A stretch of DNA of 64,000 bases from Sandaracinus amylolyticus (GTDB lineage Bacteria; Myxococcota_A; Polyangia; Polyangiales; Sandaracinaceae), in contig NZ_CP011125.1 in the NCBI RefSeq assembly GCF_000737325.1, positions 8,928,001 to 8,992,000 of the forward strand, written 5' to 3'. Numbering within the stretch: position 1 is the stretch's first letter; every line of letters begins with the position of its first letter. Position numbers and translations under genes: made by a program. The notes beneath the pieces are model-generated. The model saw only the letters and a list, made by a program, of their open reading frames with translations. It searched no databases and was not told the origin of the DNA. Of this stretch, positions 52,184 to 60,758 are shown one piece after another.

Positions 52184-52480
52184 ATCTTCAACCGAGCGAC
52201 GTGGCGAGTGCCAGTACGTGTCCGGGCAGAGCTCGTCGATCTCCCGCGTGACGCGCGCGAGCGCCCGTGCGGTCGGCAAACCGTCCGCGCCGATCGGCGG
52301 CTCCGGCGGTGGATCGGTGAAGTCGACCACCTCCGGCACCGGCACGTGCGCTGATGCGCGATCGAGCTCCTCCATTCGCGCGGCAAACGTGGAGTCGTCA
52401 GGCGAATCCGCCGGTGAGCCGCAGCTGGCTGCGAACGCAGCGAGCATCGCGAGTGGAGCGAGGCCGCGCACGGCGCACAT
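52184..52480 (-). pseudogene. truncated lipoprotein gene abutting the palindromic element
   Basis: From the ATG at 52480 a lipoprotein signal (A-F-A-A-S-C-G-S), a short linker and a helical segment read well until D-E-L-C-P-D-T-Y-W. The frame then enters the palindromic element and antisense of the protease gene without a stop. Many myxobacterial lipoproteins continue from a C-P-D-T-W/Y motif into a Cys-containing domain, which is missing here (memory). It appears to be cut off, perhaps by deletion or element insertion. Confidence 0.5.
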
Positions 52481-52511
52481 CGTATTTCGGACTGCCGGTC
52501 GCGGGCACACG

Positions 52512-52548
52512 AAGAGCGCCGATCCTCCGCGAGGGGATCGGCGCTCTT
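52512..52548 (-). terminator. terminator hairpin of the zinc-ribbon operon
   Basis: A perfect 14-bp stem (52512-52525 with 52535-52548, nine-base loop) just after the zinc-ribbon gene stop. On the plus strand it is followed by TGTCGTTTT, so it may work both ways. Confidence 0.72.
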
Positions 52549-52555
52549 GTCGTTT

Positions 52556-52948
52556 TCAGCGCAGCAACACGAGCGCGACCGCGACGCCCGCGGCCATCAT
52601 CCCGAGCACGACGAGCGTCGACACGATCATCACGATCGCGATGCCGCGCCCCATCGCCTGCGCCTGCTTCGCGACGATCGCCGACGGGTCGCCATACGCC
52701 TGCGTGATCACCGCCGGCGGCGGCCCGCCCGGCGGTCCTCCTCCGAGCGGCGGCGGGGCATACGGACTCTGCACGTAGCCCGCCTGCGCCATCATCTGAT
52801 TCATCATCGCGCCCGCGACCTGCGCGTGCTGCGCGGCCTGCGAGTGATGCGGATAGACGACCTGGCAGTACGGGCACTGCGTCTTGCGCATGTCGTCGAG
52901 CGTCAGCCCCGCGCCGCAGCCCTGGCACTTCTGGACGACTTGGTACAC
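52556..52948 (-). CDS. zinc-ribbon membrane protein
   Basis: 130 residues. Two Cys pairs near the N-terminus (C-Q-G-C-G...C-P-Y-C) form a zinc ribbon, followed by a Gly/Pro/Gln-rich linker and one C-terminal membrane helix (I-A-I-V-M-I-V-S-T-L-V-V-L-G-M). Starts at GTG 52948, seven bases after the stop of the Tudor-like gene, so both are co-transcribed. Function unknown; the two may work as one complex (inference). Confidence 0.75.
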   Translation of the reverse strand: MYQVVQKCQGCGAGLTLDDMRKTQCPYCQVVYPHHSQAAQHAQVAGAMMNQMMAQAGYVQSPYAPPPLGGGPPGGPPPAVITQAYGDPSAIVAKQAQAMGRGIAIVMIVSTLVVLGMMAAGVAVALVLLR

Positions 52949-52955
52949 GGGGCGC

Positions 52956-53789
52956 TCAGACGCTCAGGTACTGGTTCGCGATCCACATCGTACGGCCGTC
53001 GGAGAACACGATCTGCGACTGGCCCTGCGCGATCTGCATGATCGTCCCGGGGTACTTGTTCCCGTCCGACCACTGCACCTTCACCGCCGCGCCGACGATC
53101 AGCCCGCTGCCGCCGCCGAGCTGCGCCATGCCGCTCGCCATCTTCACCGCGGCCTGCACCGCGCCCTGGTTCATCACCGCGGCCGCCTGCGCGAAGTACT
53201 GCTGGTTGTGCTGCGCGGCCGCGTTCATCTGCATCGCGGCGTGCGCGTTGGGATCGAACGCCGCCGCGCCGCCCGCCACCGCAGCGCCCGCGGGACCGCG
53301 CTCCACGACGACCGCCTTCGGCTGACCACCCGCGCGCAGCCGCTGCGTCTCCTGCTCCTGCAGCGTGTTGCGCTTCATCGCGAGGTTCATCGGATCACGG
53401 CTCAGCTCGCTCTGCCAGTGCGCGCTGATCGTCGTCCACTCGCCCTGCGTGACCCCGAAGTGCTTCATCGCGGCCTCGTAGCCGAACACCGCGATCGCCG
53501 CGCTCATCGCGCACCAGTCTTCGAACGAGACCTTCGCGACGCCGGTCTTCTTCGCGAGCGCCTGGTTGTAGAGGCCCATGTACTTCGTCGCGACGGCGCC
53601 CATCAGACTCATGTCCTGCATCCGCGCGGTCCAGCCGTTCTTCGCCGCGGTCCAGTCCGCCGCGCTCACGCCGAGCTGCGCGACCTTCGCGATCTGCGCC
53701 TGCTCGTCGGTGATGCCGTCGAGCTCCGCGCCGAGCTCCGCGTAGCGTTCGAGCGAGATGCCTTGGATCGGGGCGTAGGGGTCGGACAC
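52956..53789 (-). CDS. protein with C-terminal Tudor/SH3-like domain
   Basis: About 277 residues from a GTG with AAAGGAG eight bases upstream. The N-terminal half is helical (A-D-W-T-A-A-K-N-G-W-T-A-R-M). The middle is Ala/Gln/Met-rich and probably disordered. The last 55 residues form a Tudor/SH3-like barrel (V-K-V-Q-W-S-D-G-N-K-Y-P-G-T-I), a fold that binds nucleic acid or modified proteins. Operon with the zinc-ribbon gene downstream. Confidence 0.72.
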   Translation of the reverse strand: MSDPYAPIQGISLERYAELGAELDGITDEQAQIAKVAQLGVSAADWTAAKNGWTARMQDMSLMGAVATKYMGLYNQALAKKTGVAKVSFEDWCAMSAAIAVFGYEAAMKHFGVTQGEWTTISAHWQSELSRDPMNLAMKRNTLQEQETQRLRAGGQPKAVVVERGPAGAAVAGGAAAFDPNAHAAMQMNAAAQHNQQYFAQAAAVMNQGAVQAAVKMASGMAQLGGGSGLIVGAAVKVQWSDGNKYPGTIMQIAQGQSQIVFSDGRTMWIANQYLSV

Positions 53790-54313
53790 GCGAGGGCTCC
53801 TTTCGAGACTGACGAAGCGCCCCGGTGCACCCGGCGAGCCAAGGCGGGATCGCGAATTTCCGTGGGAATTGCCCGCTCGCCCGAGCGTGCGCGCACGGTT
53901 CGCGCACGTTTTGCCCGATGCGACGCGGGCGCCGGCCGGTGCCCTCGGGCGCTGGCTGAGCCCCGACTCGGCGGTGCTTCCGGTCTGCGAATGACGTTCT
54001 GAGGAAGAGAGCTTCCGAGGAGGGCAGGAGGAGAAGGAAGACCACGTCGATGGTTCTTCCTTTCGTCGCGCCTGCGCTCGGAACGCGCTCGGGATTCCGA
54101 GGAAAGCAGGCGAGTTAGGAGGACCACGTGGATTCTGGTCGTCTGCTGACCTGCTGGATCCACCGGGCGCTTCGCACGTGAAGCCGATCGGCTTCGACTC
54201 GAGCGCTCGACGCGCCACGCCGTGATGACCTGCGCGCGCATTGCCGTGGTCTTCCTTCTCCTCCTGCTCTCCTCAGAAGCGGCTCCGGCTCTCCTCGGAA
54301 CGCGCCGTCGGGC
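53790..54313. repeat. repeat- and palindrome-rich non-coding island
   Basis: About 520 bp without a credible gene. A 35-bp motif starting TTCYGAGGARRGC occurs twice in direct orientation (54012-54046, 54094-54128) and once inverted (54245-54279); the outer two copies match at about 33 of 35 bases. Weaker partial copies lie at 53997 and 54300. Perfect palindromes such as GAAGCCGATCGGCTTC (54180-54195) and TCGAGCGCTCGA lie between. The outer inverted pair could be the ends of a MITE about 300 bp long. Confidence 0.7.
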
Positions 54314-55915
54314 TCAGCGCTTTCGCAACGCTCGGTGAGGCACTCGACCCACTGCGCCGAGCTCCACGAGCATTCGCTCGATCACCGCGAGCGCCGGGGA
54401 CGTCTCGCCGCGGGCGCGCACCGTCTCGACCAATCCGCGCAGCTCCGACACTGCGCTCGTGAGCTCCGCCTCGTGCGGCGCGAGCAGCGGTGCGAACGCG
54501 GGATCGAACAGGTGCGCCGCGCGCGGCGCGTGCGCGGCGACGCAGTCGAGGAACACGTCGTGGCGGCGCGCCGCCTCCGCGAAGTCGTCTCCCTGCTCGG
54601 CGAGCGCGATCCAGTCGAGGTCGTCGCTCCACAGCTCCTCGACGAAGCCGCGGCGCGCCGGCGTGAGCGCGGTGCCGAGGAAGTCGCGACTGCCGCGCCG
54701 CTCGCTCCCCCGCACCGCGCGCCGCACCGCGTCCGCGATGCGATGGAAGTTCGGGTCGTCGAGCGAGAACCCGACGAAGAGCATGTGCCGCGTCATCAGG
54801 AGCGCCTGCACGATGCCCATCAGCGCGCCGCGCTCTTCCGCGTAGCGGAGATAGTCGGTGCGCGTGAGCACGATCTCCTCGGGCCGCGTCACGCACCCGT
54901 GCATCTTGAGCAGCCAGCGCGCGCGATCGCTCCGTCGTCCCGGCCCGAGCACCGCGAGCGCGTCGGCGCCGATCACCGGCTCGCTCGCGATCTCGAAGAG
55001 TCGATCGTAGTTCGTCGTGACGATCTCGTTGACGGGCAGCGCCGCGAGCAGCGCATGCGCGAGCGAGGATCGCTCCGAGCCGAGCAGCGACGCGACCTCG
55101 CGACCGAGCGCCGCGGTCCCTCCGAAACGTCGCTCGAGCACCTCCGCGCGATCGAGGTGATCGAGCCGCGCGAAGCCCGCGCGATCGTCGATCGCGGCGC
55201 GCGCCGCGAGCTGCTCGAGCAGCGTCGCCCAGTCGGGCAAGCCCGCGCCGCGCGAGATCCCCGCGCCGAGGAAGAGCACGAGCTTGCCCTCGACCGCCTG
55301 CTGCGCGAGCGCGATCGCGCGCGCGCGCTGCGCCTCGGTGAGCGCAGGCCACGCCGGCTCGTGGGGCGAGCGCGACGCCCAGTACGCGCGGCGCGTCGCC
55401 TGCGCGGCCGCGTGGTTCGACGCATCGAGCGACACCAGCGCGATGTCGATCCCGCGCGCCTCGCTCTCGCGCTCGAGCTCGGGCAGCAGCATCGTCACGA
55501 TCTCGCCCGCGCGCGCCGCGCCGCCGCCGTAGCCGGTGCCGACGATCGGCATCGCGAGCAGGTGACGCGCGCGACCGTGACGCGGCGGATGACCGTCGCG
55601 TCGCAGCCGCTCGTGCGCGCGCGCGACGAACTCGAGCGCGCCCTCGACGAACCACGCGACCTCGGCGTCCTTGCCGCCGCCGATGTGCGTCGCGAACGGT
55701 CGCGGCCGATCGTGATCGCCCTCGAGCGCGACGCAGCGGAGCACCTTGGTCCAGTCGCCGGGCGGCCACTCCCACGCGTCGTAGATGTCGGCGTTGGGCG
55801 GGATGCGCCAATACCCCGCCGTGCTCCCTCCGACGCCGCACGGCAGCAGCCACGCGTCGCACTCGAGGCGCAGCAGGTTGCCGTGGACGACGAAGACGTG
55901 GCCGCGATCGCGCAT
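54314..55915 (-). CDS. macro-like domain fused to SIR2 (NADase-type) domain
   Basis: 533 residues. Residues 1-170 resemble a macro (ADP-ribose-binding) fold: V-V-H-G-N-L-L-R-L-E-C-D-A-W-L-L-P and P-I-V-G-T-G-Y-G-G-G (123-132). From about 205 a SIR2_2-like domain: G-A-G-I-S-R-G-A-G-L-P (217-227), T-N-Y-D with Asn302, M-H-G with His339, and G-F-S-L-D-D (382-387). In known bacterial defence proteins this SIR2 type destroys NAD+ after phage sensing, using the Asn and His. No partner gene is adjacent; the repeat island lies just downstream. Confidence 0.78.
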   Translation of the reverse strand: MRDRGHVFVVHGNLLRLECDAWLLPCGVGGSTAGYWRIPPNADIYDAWEWPPGDWTKVLRCVALEGDHDRPRPFATHIGGGKDAEVAWFVEGALEFVARAHERLRRDGHPPRHGRARHLLAMPIVGTGYGGGAARAGEIVTMLLPELERESEARGIDIALVSLDASNHAAAQATRRAYWASRSPHEPAWPALTEAQRARAIALAQQAVEGKLVLFLGAGISRGAGLPDWATLLEQLAARAAIDDRAGFARLDHLDRAEVLERRFGGTAALGREVASLLGSERSSLAHALLAALPVNEIVTTNYDRLFEIASEPVIGADALAVLGPGRRSDRARWLLKMHGCVTRPEEIVLTRTDYLRYAEERGALMGIVQALLMTRHMLFVGFSLDDPNFHRIADAVRRAVRGSERRGSRDFLGTALTPARRGFVEELWSDDLDWIALAEQGDDFAEAARRHDVFLDCVAAHAPRAAHLFDPAFAPLLAPHEAELTSAVSELRGLVETVRARGETSPALAVIERMLVELGAVGRVPHRALRKR

Positions 55916-55943
55916 CGTGTGCGGTGCGCGCGATCCTACGAGA

Positions 55944-56276
55944 TCAGCGTCCCTTCGCGCGCGCCTTCTCGTAGCGCTCGCCCCAGTCGGCGATCGGGCC
56001 GAGCGCTTCGTTCAGCGAGGCGCCGAGCGGCGTGCACGAGTACTCGACGTGCGGCGGCACCGCGACGAGCACCTCGCGATGCACGAGCCCGTCCGCCTCG
56101 AGCTCGCGCAGCTGCTGGGTGAGCATCTTCTCGCTGATCCCGGGCACGAGGCGCTTGAGCTCGCCGAAGCGCTTCGCGTCGGTGTGCATCTCCCAGAGGA
56201 TCTGCGCCTTCCACTTGCCGCCGATCACCTCGAACGCGGGACCGATGCCGCACACCCGAGGGCGCTTCTTCGCCAT
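55944..56276 (-). CDS. HxlR-family transcriptional regulator
   Basis: 110 residues: winged helix of the HxlR/MarR-like type, with C-G-I-G-P-A-F-E-V-I-G-G-K-W and an L-T-Q-Q-L-R-E-L-E-A-D-G-L recognition region. The N-terminal Cys is a possible redox sensor, as in some family members. Divergent from the dehydrogenase gene, with a perfect inverted repeat in between that should be its operator (inference). Start at 56276 removes an unlikely 25-residue extension. Confidence 0.87.
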   Translation of the reverse strand: MAKKRPRVCGIGPAFEVIGGKWKAQILWEMHTDAKRFGELKRLVPGISEKMLTQQLRELEADGLVHREVLVAVPPHVEYSCTPLGASLNEALGPIADWGERYEKARAKGR

Positions 56277-56297
56277 CCTCGCCTCCACGCACCAGAA

Positions 56298-56312
56298 GGT
56301 ACGTACCGTACC
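56298..56312. promoter_or_regulatory. perfect inverted repeat, probable HxlR operator
   Basis: GGTACG-TAC-CGTACC, 15 bp, centred between the divergent HxlR and dehydrogenase genes. GTAC-based palindromes are typical of HxlR operators. Confidence 0.65.
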
Positions 56313-56374
56313 AAGACATCCGTACTCGACGTCCGGTTCGAGCATCCACACAGCTCGTCGCGAAGGAGGTTCGG

Positions 56375-57238
56375 ATGCAGACGAGCGACGTGACGGTGGT
56401 GGGCCTGGGCGCGATGGGCGTGACGATCGCCGGCCTCTTCCGCGCGAACGGCATGCGGGTGACCGTGTGGAACCGGAGCGCGACGAGAGTCGCGGAGGAG
56501 GTCGCGCGCGGCGCGCTCGCGGCGCCCGACGTCGCGTCGGCGTTCGCCGCGAGCCCGGTGATCGTGATGTGCGTCTCGAACGACGACGCGGTCGACACGA
56601 TCCTCGCGGCCCCCGGCGCGACGCTCGCGGGCCGCACGCTGATCCAGCTGACGACGATCTCGCCCGAGAGCGCGCGCCGCGGCGCGCGCTGGGCGCGCGA
56701 GCACGACGGACACTTCCTCGCGGGCGCGATCCAGGCCGCGCCGAGCCAGATGGGCCACCCCGACACGCCGGTGCTCGTCAGCGGCGATCGCGCGACGTGG
56801 GACGCGCAGCGCGCGCTGCTCGAGACGCTCGCCGGCGGCCTCGTGTACCTCGGCGACGATCCCGCCGCGGCCGCGACGATGGATCTCGCGACGCTCTCGT
56901 GGGTCTACGGCGCGATGATCGGCTTCGTGCACGGCGCGACGATCGCGCAGAAGGAGGGCCTCGACGTCGCGACCTACGGCCGCATCGTGCGCGACATCGG
57001 GCCCTCGTTCGGCGCGTTCTTCCAGCACGAGGGCGCGGTGATCCAGTCGGGCGACTTCACCGTCAGCGAGAGCCCGCTTCGCATCTCGGTCGACGCGACC
57101 GCGCGGCTGCTCGAGACCGCGCGCGCATCGGGGCTGAGCACCGAGTTCCCCGCGCTCGCCGCGGGCATCTTCGCGCGCGCCGCGCGCGCCGGGCTCGCCG
57201 ATCGCGAGGCCGCCGCGATCATCGAGGTGATGCGCTGA
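56375..57238 (+). CDS. NAD(P)-dependent beta-hydroxyacid dehydrogenase/IRED-like
   Basis: 287 residues: N-terminal Rossmann motif G-L-G-A-M-G (10-15), then I-V-M-C-V-S-N-D-D-A and L-I-Q-L-T-T-I-S-P. The all-helical C-terminal half fits the 3-hydroxyisobutyrate dehydrogenase superfamily, which includes imine reductases and glyoxylate reductases. The substrate-binding G-x-x-Q/G and catalytic Lys positions are not clearly conserved (M-D-L-A-T where Lys is expected), so an imine-reductase-like role is possible. Expression probably responds to the divergent HxlR regulator. Confidence 0.83.
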   Translation: MQTSDVTVVGLGAMGVTIAGLFRANGMRVTVWNRSATRVAEEVARGALAAPDVASAFAASPVIVMCVSNDDAVDTILAAPGATLAGRTLIQLTTISPESARRGARWAREHDGHFLAGAIQAAPSQMGHPDTPVLVSGDRATWDAQRALLETLAGGLVYLGDDPAAAATMDLATLSWVYGAMIGFVHGATIAQKEGLDVATYGRIVRDIGPSFGAFFQHEGAVIQSGDFTVSESPLRISVDATARLLETARASGLSTEFPALAAGIFARAARAGLADREAAAIIEVMR

Positions 57239-58030
57239 CTACGAGCTCGCGCTCGTGTAGCGACGGATCGACGTGAGCCACACCGCGCGCGCCGCGAGCG
57301 CGAACACGAGGCCGCCGATCCACGCGCCGATCACCGTCGACCAAGGAAGTCGTCCGAGCAGCGCGCCGGCCGGGTAGCTCGTCATCAGCGCGAGCGGGAT
57401 CACGAACGTGAACACGAACGAGAGCACGCCGCGATAGACCGTGCTCGGCCAGCGCGCCGCGTCGAACACCGCGAGGAACAAGAAGCGCAGGTTGTCGATG
57501 CGCCCCACGTAGAACGCCGCGCTCACCACGATGATCCAGAGCGCGTAGAGCACGATGATCGCGAGCACGAGCATCAAGCCCGCGAGCGCGACGTGCGCGG
57601 GCTCGGGCGCGCGGCCCATCTCGAAGAACGCGTAGATCAGCACGCCGATCCCGGCGAGCACGTTCACGCCGCGCCACGGCGCGAAGCGCTGCGTCGAGAC
57701 GAGGAACTGCGCGTCCGCGGGCTTCAGCAGCACGAAGTCGAGCGTGCCCGTGCGGATCGCGTCGATCACGGTCGCGAGGCTCGGATGGATCGCGCCCTCG
57801 AGGATCCCCTGTAGCAGCGTGAAGAACCCGACGACCGTGAGCGCCTCGGGGTACGTGTAGCCCGCGATCACCGGGCGCTCGTCGAACACGAGCCAGAGCG
57901 GGAGCAGCGCGGTGATCGTCCAGAAGATCGAGAAGAAGCCGTCGAGCAGGAACTCCCAGCGGTACTGCAGCGCGAGCAGCCCCGAGAGCCGGAGCTGCGC
58001 GGCCAGCAGTCGCAGGTGACGACGGATCAT
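57239..58030 (-). CDS. ABC-2 type transporter permease
   Basis: 263 residues, six helices, with the N-terminal Y-R-W-E-F-L-L-D-G and mid-protein R-T-G-T-L-D-F-V-L-L-K-P motif of the ABC-2 permease group usually encoded beside an ATPase. The ATPase is not in this direction. The start overlaps the stop of the next gene (ATGA), so it is the second gene of at least a two-gene unit. The stop abuts that of the dehydrogenase with no spacing. Confidence 0.86.
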   Translation of the reverse strand: MIRRHLRLLAAQLRLSGLLALQYRWEFLLDGFFSIFWTITALLPLWLVFDERPVIAGYTYPEALTVVGFFTLLQGILEGAIHPSLATVIDAIRTGTLDFVLLKPADAQFLVSTQRFAPWRGVNVLAGIGVLIYAFFEMGRAPEPAHVALAGLMLVLAIIVLYALWIIVVSAAFYVGRIDNLRFLFLAVFDAARWPSTVYRGVLSFVFTFVIPLALMTSYPAGALLGRLPWSTVIGAWIGGLVFALAARAVWLTSIRRYTSASS

Positions 58031-58509
58031 CCGGCGCGACGTAGCGCGTTCGTCGCGACGGGACGAGCGATCTCGTGCACGCCCGACGTCGGCTCGAGGC
58101 GCTCCTCGAGCATCTCGGCCCAGGCGCGCATGTACTTCACGACGTGCGCGCGATCGCGGCGATCGAGCGGCCGCTCCTCGAGCGGGATCCGCGCGAGCAC
58201 GTCGGGCGCGGAGAGGCGCTCGAGCTCGCCGATGTCGCGCAGCTCCATGCCTGCGTCGAGCATCGTCGTGATCACGTCGTCGATCGGCAGGCCGCTCGTC
58301 GCGCAGTGCTCGATCGACTGATCGCCCCAGTCGCCCGCGCGCTGGAGCGCGAGCCGGTGGAGCTCGGCGCGATCGATCCGCGTGAGCGTCTGCGCGAGGT
58401 GCCCGCAATTGCACGCGCCCATGTGCGTCCACTGGTACGTGGCGCCGTCTTCGAGGCGCGCCGCAGTGGTGCGCAGCGCAGTGACCAGCTCCGAAGTCGC
58501 GATGGCCAT
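58027..58509 (-). CDS. conserved hypothetical protein
   Basis: 160 residues, all alpha, with a Cys/His motif (G-A-C-N-C-G-H) near the N-terminus and a His-x3-Cys later (I-E-H-C-A-T) that may bind a metal. CATACT ends seven bases before the ATG. Co-transcribed with the permease gene downstream, but I see no functional link. Confidence 0.65.
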   Translation of the reverse strand: MAIATSELVTALRTTAARLEDGATYQWTHMGACNCGHLAQTLTRIDRAELHRLALQRAGDWGDQSIEHCATSGLPIDDVITTMLDAGMELRDIGELERLSAPDVLARIPLEERPLDRRDRAHVVKYMRAWAEMLEERLEPTSGVHEIARPVATNALRRAG

Positions 58510-58575
58510 GCGCACGAGTATGGGTCGCGCGCTGCACCCCGAAAAGCGGGCACGCGCGCTGCAGCGATCTGTCGC

Positions 58576-58827
58576 ATGGCGAACCAGAAGCAGGCGGGCT
58601 CGCAGCCGCAGGAGCGCAGCGAGCCGGCCAAGAAGACCGGAACCGAGTGGCCCCACAACCCGCCGCTGCCGTCGCGCGAGGAGGACCCGACGGGCGAGGG
58701 CGACGCCCTGCGCTCGAAGGCGCACCCCGGCGACGACACGGTGTTCGCGGCGAACGCCGACGACGAGAAGAAGCCGAACAGCGCGCCGAAGAAGAAGGAG
58801 GACAACCAGCAGAAGAAGCCGAACTGA
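58576..58827 (+). CDS. small charged, disordered protein
   Basis: 83 residues, almost entirely Lys, Glu, Asp, Pro, Gln, Asn and Gly, with Lys runs near the C-terminus (P-K-K-K-E-D-N-Q-Q-K-K-P-N). Looks intrinsically disordered. Function unknown. Confidence 0.55.
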   Translation: MANQKQAGSQPQERSEPAKKTGTEWPHNPPLPSREEDPTGEGDALRSKAHPGDDTVFAANADDEKKPNSAPKKKEDNQQKKPN

Positions 58828-58884
58828 GCGGCGCGAGCAAGGCACGCCGCACGCCGATCCCGCGGCGCGTTGCGACCGACTACG

Positions 58885-60744
58885 ATGCGCGTGGTGTCAG
58901 CCCGCCACGTGTCGGTCGCGCTTTGCTCGGCGCTCCTCTTGCTCGTCGCGTGTGACGATCCCGTCCCGTTCGCGCCGACCTCGCGCGACGCCGGACCGCC
59001 GCCGGTCTGCGAAGGTGCGAGCGAAGGCATCGTGTGCGCGGGCGACGTCGCGTGGTCGTGCGATGCGCGCGGCGTCCCGCGCATGCCCGACGACTGCGCC
59101 GCGCGAGGCGAGCGCTGCGTGACCGGCACCGGCTGTCGTCCTTGTCTGCCCAACGAGGTGCGCTGCGACGGCGAGACGATCGAGGTCTGCGACGCCGCGG
59201 GCAGCGGCTGGACGCGCGGCGCGACCTGCGATCCGAGCACGGGCCAGCGCTGCAGCGCGGATGGCTGCGTCGATCTCTGCGCGCGCGCCGCCGAGGATCG
59301 CTCGTACCTCGGGTGCGAGTACTGGCCGGTCGTGACGCGCAACGCGCCGCTGCCGCGCGAGTTCACGTTCGCGGTCGCGATCGCGAACCCGCAGCTCGTG
59401 CCCGCGGTGATCGTCGTCGATCGCGCGGGCACCGAGATCGCGCGGCGCACCGTCGCGCCGGGCGCGCTCGAGATCGTCGCGCTGCCGTGGATCGAGTCGC
59501 TGCGCGCGCCGCTCGGGATCGCGTCGGTGCGCGAGGCGGACGGCGCGTACCACCTCGTGTCCGACGTGCCGGTCGTGGTCACGCAGTGGAACCCGCTCGA
59601 GTTCCGGCTCGAGCACGACTGCGAGGACGAAGAGGGCGTCGCCGGCGATCGCCAGTGCCACTCGTTCACCAACGACGCGTCGCTGCTGCTGCCCGCGCAC
59701 GTGCTCACCGGCAACTACGTCGCGGTCTCGCGGCCCACGTTCTTCCTCGGACGCGCGGGCACGTACTCGACGTCGCCGGGGTTCGTGACGATCGTCGGCG
59801 CGGCCGAGGGCGAGGTGTCGGTCGAGATCGAGGCGAGCGCGCGCATCGCGCCGAGCCTCGACGGAACGTTCGCCGCGATGGCGCCCGGCGAGCGGCGCAC
59901 GATCACGCTCGCGCGCGGCGAGGTGATTCAGCTCGCGAGCGAGGGCGCGGAGACGTGCCCGGGCGTCGAGCGCGTCGAGACGAGCGCGCTCGATCCCGGC
60001 GTGCGCTACTGCGATCCCGGCGCCGAGTACGATCTGACGGGGACGATCGTGCGCGCCGACGGACCGGTCGCGGTGATCGCGGGCCACGACTGCACGTTCG
60101 TGCCCTTCGATCGCTGGGCGTGCGATCACCTCGAGGAGCAGCTCTTCCCGGTGGAGTCGCTCGGTCGCTCGGCGTTCGTCGCGCCGACGAGCCCGCTGCG
60201 CGACGAGCCGAACCTCTTGCGCGTCGTGAGCGCGGCCGACGCGAACACGATCACGTTCACGCCCGCGATCCACGCGCCGATCACGCTCGGCCGCGGTGAG
60301 CACGCCGAGCTCGAGCTGCGCGACGGCGTGCGCGTCGAGGGCACGGGCGCGCTGCTCGCGACGCTGTTCCTCGTCGGTCAGGACTACGCGGGGCTCGGCA
60401 CGTCGGGACGCGGAGGCAGCGGCGATCCCGGGATGGCGCTCGCGATCCCCGACGCGCAGTTCCGCAGCTCGTACACGGTGCTCGCGCCCGAGACGTACCG
60501 TCAGAGCTGGCTCGACATGATCGCGCCGACCGGCGCGCGCGTCGAGCTCGATCGCACGATCGTCACCGGCTGGCGCGAGATCGAGGGCACGGGGTGGTCG
60601 CACGCGAGCATGCAGATCCAGCCCGGCGTGCACCGCGCGAGCGCAGAGCGCCCGTTCGGCCTGCAGGTCTACGGGTTCGGCGCGTACACGAGCTACGTCG
60701 TGTCGGGCGGGCTCGATCTGCGGCCGATCACGCCGCCGATTTGA
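58885..60744 (+). CDS. IgGFc-binding-like secreted lipoprotein
   Basis: 619 residues. Lipobox L-L-V-A-C, then a Cys-rich part of about 100 residues, then the IgGFc-binding N-terminal-like region (E-F-T-F-A-V-A-I-A-N, V-V-V-T-Q-W-N-P-L, V-A-V-I-A-G-H-D-C-T). Proteins with this domain are numerous on myxobacterial surfaces; the name comes from a mammalian mucin-associated protein, so no antibody function is implied. A 41-bp tandem repeat array follows. Confidence 0.82.
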   Translation: MRVVSARHVSVALCSALLLLVACDDPVPFAPTSRDAGPPPVCEGASEGIVCAGDVAWSCDARGVPRMPDDCAARGERCVTGTGCRPCLPNEVRCDGETIEVCDAAGSGWTRGATCDPSTGQRCSADGCVDLCARAAEDRSYLGCEYWPVVTRNAPLPREFTFAVAIANPQLVPAVIVVDRAGTEIARRTVAPGALEIVALPWIESLRAPLGIASVREADGAYHLVSDVPVVVTQWNPLEFRLEHDCEDEEGVAGDRQCHSFTNDASLLLPAHVLTGNYVAVSRPTFFLGRAGTYSTSPGFVTIVGAAEGEVSVEIEASARIAPSLDGTFAAMAPGERRTITLARGEVIQLASEGAETCPGVERVETSALDPGVRYCDPGAEYDLTGTIVRADGPVAVIAGHDCTFVPFDRWACDHLEEQLFPVESLGRSAFVAPTSPLRDEPNLLRVVSAADANTITFTPAIHAPITLGRGEHAELELRDGVRVEGTGALLATLFLVGQDYAGLGTSGRGGSGDPGMALAIPDAQFRSSYTVLAPETYRQSWLDMIAPTGARVELDRTIVTGWREIEGTGWSHASMQIQPGVHRASAERPFGLQVYGFGAYTSYVVSGGLDLRPITPPI

Positions 60745-60758
60745 TACATCGGCGCGAG

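Noticed and set aside
52090-52386. 98-codon minus-strand frame
   Set aside because: Arg-rich and out of frame with the lipoprotein signal; a shadow of the truncated lipoprotein gene and the repeat element.
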